From Treponema sp. (GTDB taxonomy: Bacteria; Spirochaetota; Spirochaetia; Treponematales; Treponemataceae), in contig JAFOTA010000064.1 in NCBI GenBank assembly GCA_017421145.1, positions 1 through 23,559 of the forward strand: 23,559 nucleotides of DNA, read 5' to 3'. Both the position numbers and the translations under genes were made by a program. The number at the start of each line of letters is the position of its first letter. The stretch's first letter is position 1. The notes under the pieces are model-generated. The model saw nothing but the letters and a program-made list of their open reading frames with translations. It was not told the origin of the DNA and ran no database searches. Positions 20,910 through 23,559 of the stretch are shown here, in pieces.

Positions 20910-22106
20910 ATGAAAAAAGACTTTGTGCTGAAAATATTCGAAGGATTTTCAATAGAGCGGTGGAATGACCTTGTCCGTCCGTTTGATCTCGTGGAAATGG
21001 ACAAAGCGGCTGAAAAGATGGTGCTGGCGTATATAATCGGTAAATACGAGGAAAACCGCGGTGCCGACGTAGATTGGGAATGGATGATCTATGCAGGCCT
21101 TTTCGACCTTCTCAAAAAGATTGCCCTTTGCGACATAAAAAGCCCGGTTCAGAGGCTTATCCATGCGGAATATCCTGAAGAATACAAGAAGCTCAACGAA
21201 TGGGTCGTTTCCCAGTACAAGGATATGATATCGAACGACGGAATTTTTGCAAAGTTCACGGATTACGTCGGTAGGACAGCCGGATGCGTCAACCGTGTGA
21301 CGGCAAGGATTTTCAGGGCGGCGCACAAATATTCTACGCTGCGCGAGCTTGAGATGATTTCCATGGTCAATGAACCTGAGCGCCTTGAAAAAATAAGGAA
21401 AGAAGTCAATGCAGACCTATACTCGTTCCTTGATCTGCGCGGACTCCAGCTTTTGATAACGAAACAGAAGCCTTTCGACCTGCTCATGCGCATAGAACAG
21501 CTTCGTTTCCAGACAAGATGGAATCAGACGCCGAGAGTTCCAAAGACATCCGTTCTGGGACACTGTTTTTTCGTTGCCGTGCTGACCCTTCTTTTCATGC
21601 ATGAAACCGGTGTAAAAATGTGCCGGAAACGCGTGTACAACAATTTTTTCTCCGCACTTTTCCATGACCTTCCCGAGGCAGTCACAAGGGACATAATATC
21701 GCCGGTAAAGCAGGCAACCCATGGTCTTCCTTCAATCGTAAAGAACATAGAGGATGCAATCGTTTCCAAGGATTTGATTCCATACATGGAAGATTTCTAC
21801 AAGGACGAGATACTTTATTTCACCAGCGACGAATTCTCGAACAGAATACTTTTGGACGGAAAGACATTGGAGACAAGCTTTGAGGATCTGAACGAAAAAT
21901 ACAATTCGGACGAATACAATCCGGTTGACGGGAAGCTTGTCAGGCTTGCAGACCATTTTTCCGCGCTTTTGGAAGCAGATGCCTCAATCCGCTACGGTAT
22001 CACGAGCACCCACCTTGTCGAAGGAAGGGCAAACCTCATGAAAACCTATCCTTCCGGTAAAATCGTCAACGGAATAGATGCCTGCGAGCTGTTTTCTTCA
22101 ATATAA
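20910..22106 (+). CDS. HD-domain phosphohydrolase (YfbR/HD_3-like) with a long N-terminal helical extension
   Basis: The C-terminal half of this 398-residue protein carries an HD metal site: H218 in VLGHCFFVAVL, H252-D253 in LFHDLPEAVTRDI (also E256 and D261), and D348 in LVRLADHFSALLEA. The spacing and the E-A-x-x-x-D-I segment resemble YfbR-type 5'-deoxynucleotidases and related HD_3 proteins. R203 and W204 just before the HD domain recall substrate-contact residues in YfbR, but this is tentative. YfbR is only about 200 residues, and the first 190 residues here, helical and with no recognised motif, are extra. The start ATG has a weak AAGG about ten bases upstream. It appears to be the last gene of the operon. 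Cytoplasmic, metal-dependent phosphomonoesterase or phosphodiesterase; substrate unknown. Confidence 0.85.
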   Translation: MKKDFVLKIFEGFSIERWNDLVRPFDLVEMDKAAEKMVLAYIIGKYEENRGADVDWEWMIYAGLFDLLKKIALCDIKSPVQRLIHAEYPEEYKKLNEWVVSQYKDMISNDGIFAKFTDYVGRTAGCVNRVTARIFRAAHKYSTLRELEMISMVNEPERLEKIRKEVNADLYSFLDLRGLQLLITKQKPFDLLMRIEQLRFQTRWNQTPRVPKTSVLGHCFFVAVLTLLFMHETGVKMCRKRVYNNFFSALFHDLPEAVTRDIISPVKQATHGLPSIVKNIEDAIVSKDLIPYMEDFYKDEILYFTSDEFSNRILLDGKTLETSFEDLNEKYNSDEYNPVDGKLVRLADHFSALLEADASIRYGITSTHLVEGRANLMKTYPSGKIVNGIDACELFSSI

Positions 22107-22122
22107 ATCTTATTCAAAGCAC

Positions 22123-22151
22123 TTGCTGAATATTCCTCTTTTCCTTATAAT
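22123..22151 (+). promoter_or_regulatory. Sigma70-like promoter for oadG
   Basis: TTGCTG (22123-22128), a 17-base spacer and a perfect TATAAT (22146-22151) predict a start near 22158, giving a leader of about 28 bases. TATTCA (22111-22116) and TGAATA (22127-22132) form a dyad overlapping the -35 box. Confidence 0.55.
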
Positions 22152-22185
22152 GGCATAGGCTATTTTGCCGTTTTTTGGAGGAATT

Positions 22186-22458
22186 ATGACAATTTCAGAA
22201 ATGCTTGGCCAGAGCGGCCTTTTAACTTTGCTGGGAATGTCCGTCGTTTTTTCTTTCCTTGTCATTATGATTCTTGCAATGTATCTCCTTCACGGAATAC
22301 TCCATGCCCTTCACCTTGACAAAGATAAGGAATCGGACGCACAGGCACCGGCATCTTCTCCTGCACCCGCTTCGGCACCGGCAGATGTTTCCGCAGTTGA
22401 TAACGGAGCCGTCGTTGCCGCCATTGCAGCTGCCGTAAAAGAAAGGCAGTCCCTGTGA
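22186..22458 (+). CDS. oadG: Sodium-pump decarboxylase gamma subunit (OadG family)
   Basis: The 90-residue protein has the OadG layout: one N-terminal membrane span (LLTLLGMSVVFSFLVIMILAMYLL), then a short charged stretch and an Ala/Pro/Ser-rich linker, ending in a small helical tail (AVVAAIAAAVKERQ). In oxaloacetate and methylmalonyl-CoA decarboxylases the gamma subunit holds the alpha and beta subunits together in the membrane. The ATG at 22186 has GGAGG at its proper distance; an upstream in-frame codon at 22165 would add 7 residues lacking a ribosome site. OadA follows after 152 bases. Confidence 0.85.
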   Translation: MTISEMLGQSGLLTLLGMSVVFSFLVIMILAMYLLHGILHALHLDKDKESDAQAPASSPAPASAPADVSAVDNGAVVAAIAAAVKERQSL

Positions 22459-22479
22459 TTTTTCACCGTTAAATCTATA

Positions 22480-22495
22480 TTAAAGGATCCTTTAA
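22480..22495. repeat. 16-bp perfect palindrome between oadG and oadA
   Basis: TTAAAGGATCCTTTAA is a perfect dyad 22 bases after the oadG stop. No T run follows, so it is more likely an operator or RNA-processing structure than a terminator. Confidence 0.5.
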
Positions 22496-22526
22496 GCCGG
22501 ATGAGACGGTTTTTTGGTTCCTCCGG

Positions 22527-22590
22527 GTTTCAGTCCGTAAAAAAGGCTCTGAAACGCTGCAATCTAATAAGTTTCCTCTAAAAATAGAGG
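22527..22590 (+). promoter_or_regulatory. Structured leader upstream of oadA
   Basis: GTTTCAG (22527-22533) pairs with CTGAAAC (22549-22555), and CCTCTA-AAAA-TAGAGG (22575-22590) is a perfect six-pair hairpin seven bases before the oadA ribosome site AAAGGGG (22597-22603). I could not match these to a known riboswitch class. Confidence 0.4.
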
Positions 22591-22610
22591 TTCCGTAAAG
22601 GGGTTTATAT

Positions 22611-23559
22611 ATGTCAAAAGTTGGTATTACAGAACTTGTGCTGCGTGACGCACATCAGTCATTGCATGCCACACGTATGACTACGGCGGATATGCTTCCT
22701 GCCTGTGGTATGATCGATAAAATCGGCTATTGGGCCGTAGAAGGCTGGGGTGGAGCCACATATGACAGCTGCATCCGCTTTTTGAACGAAGATCCGTGGG
22801 AAAGGCTCAGAAAGCTTCATGCCGCTCTTCCGAACAACCAGATCATGATGCTTCTGCGCGGTCAGAACCTTCTTGGATACCGCCATTATGCAGATGACGT
22901 GGTAGATAAGTTCGTTGAGACAGCCGCCGCAAACGGTATCGGTGTGTTCAGGATTTTCGATGCCTGCAACGATCCAAGAAACCTTGAGCGTGCCACCAAA
23001 GCCGCAAAGAAAACCGGAAAGCATGTACAGATGGCAATATCATACGCCGTGACCCCTTTCCATACAATCGAAAAATATGCGGAGCTTGCAAAGACATACG
23101 CAGAATTCGGTGCCGATTCAATCTGTATCAAGGACATGTCAGGACTTTTGAAGCCTTATGCCGCCTATGATCTGGTAAAGGCCGTAAAAAATGCATGTGA
23201 CCTTCCTGTTGAAATCCACACTCACTCAACCACAGGACTTTCAGTTGCAACTGAGCTTAAGGCAGCTGAAGCCGGTGCTGATGTGCTTGACACCGCCATT
23301 TCTTCCATGGCAATGGGAACGAGCCACTCACCGACTGAAACGATAGTCGAGATGCTCAAGAATACCGACCTTGACACAAAGCTTGACACCCAGGCACTTT
23401 TGGAAATTGCCGCATATTTCCGTGAAGTACGCACTCATTATGCATCGCTCGAATCAAAGTTCCTCGGTGCAGATACAAGGATCCTCCTTTCACAGGTTCC
23501 GGGCGGAATGCTTTCAAACCTCGAAAACCAGCTTAAGCAGCAGGGAGCGGGAGACAAGA
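22611..23559 (+). CDS. oadA: Oxaloacetate decarboxylase alpha subunit, carboxyltransferase domain (3'-truncated by window edge)
   Basis: The alpha subunit transfers the carboxyl group from oxaloacetate to biotin; the beta subunit then decarboxylates it and exports Na+. The 316 codons visible cover the carboxyltransferase TIM barrel: LRDAHQSLHATR near the start, GGATYDSCIRFL, RGQNLLGY, the metal and catalytic segment DSICIKDMSGLL, the metal-binding EIHTHSTTGL, and the SQVPGGMLSN motif shared with pyruvate carboxylase. The ATG has AAAGGGG seven bases upstream. The biotin-carrier part lies beyond the window, so whether it is fused here cannot be seen. A methylmalonyl or pyruvate-type transferase is less likely given oadG next door. 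Confidence 0.93.
   Translation, partial: MSKVGITELVLRDAHQSLHATRMTTADMLPACGMIDKIGYWAVEGWGGATYDSCIRFLNEDPWERLRKLHAALPNNQIMMLLRGQNLLGYRHYADDVVDKFVETAAANGIGVFRIFDACNDPRNLERATKAAKKTGKHVQMAISYAVTPFHTIEKYAELAKTYAEFGADSICIKDMSGLLKPYAAYDLVKAVKNACDLPVEIHTHSTTGLSVATELKAAEAGADVLDTAISSMAMGTSHSPTETIVEMLKNTDLDTKLDTQALLEIAAYFREVRTHYASLESKFLGADTRILLSQVPGGMLSNLENQLKQQGAGDK

Noticed and set aside
22152..22176. Small GGCA/TGCC hairpin with T6 before oadG
   Set aside because: The stem is about four pairs, and its 5' half lies before the predicted transcription start, so it would not form in the oadG transcript.
22459..22610. Known riboswitch in the oadA leader
   Set aside because: Hairpins are present but I could not match a conserved core of any riboswitch class.
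1..23559. CRISPR array, tRNA, rRNA, prophage or intact insertion sequence
   Set aside because: No regularly spaced repeats, cloverleaf, rRNA sequence, integrase or complete transposase was seen on either strand.

Overview
The window looks like an ordinary chromosomal stretch of a Treponema-like spirochaete of middling G+C. The evidence is the set of protein types: a CheW outside a che operon, a lipoprotein with a relaxed lipobox, a secreted beta-barrel protein and sodium-pump decarboxylase genes. The order cheW - aminotransferase-like - nadK - recN - hypothetical also matches, from unchecked memory, the T. pallidum TP0439-TP0443 region. I see no prophage, CRISPR array, rRNA, tRNA or intact insertion sequence. 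The only mobile-element-like trace is a short AT-rich gene near 13.1 kb.

Layout. (1) 1-1588, minus: the first 529 codons of a membrane protein with a secreted domain; it runs off the left edge. (2) 1659-6221, plus, probably one operon: a protein with a degenerate GHKL-ATPase-like C-terminus, a lipoprotein, trmB and ligA. (3) 6359-9478, plus: recJ and a secreted M23 endopeptidase. (4) recO (minus) meets the M23 gene tail to tail and is divergent from a JAB-DinG fusion helicase (10382-12862). (5) 12863-13397: an intergenic patch with the small Rpn-tail-like gene and two perfect inverted repeats. (6) 13398-14537, minus: a probable outer-membrane beta-barrel protein. (7) comF (plus), then cheW with its own promoter and terminator. 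(8) 16375-22106, plus, a probable operon: a DegT-like protein without the catalytic lysine, nadK, recN, a helical hypothetical and an HD-domain protein. (9) oadG and the 5' part of oadA, which runs off the right edge.

DNA repair and recombination dominate the recognisable functions: ligA, recJ, recO, the DinG-like helicase, recN and the DNA-uptake-related comF. RecJ, RecO and RecN belong to the RecF-type recombination route, and LigA needs the NAD pool that NadK draws on. OadG and OadA would form part of a membrane decarboxylase that exports sodium.

No complete new multi-gene system is evident. The best leads are domain-level: a roughly 150-residue insertion in RecJ that resembles a dead DnaQ exonuclease, a RadC-type JAB domain fused to DinG, a DegT-fold protein lacking its PLP lysine, an M28-like domain joined to a multi-span membrane region, and a degenerate GHKL protein paired with a lipoprotein whose gene carries a G8 tract. 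At the regulatory level, three or four genes have a -10-like box only 6-8 bases before a start codon with no Shine-Dalgarno, which suggests leaderless mRNAs. All promoter calls are by eye. All domain calls rest on reading motifs; no database search was made.
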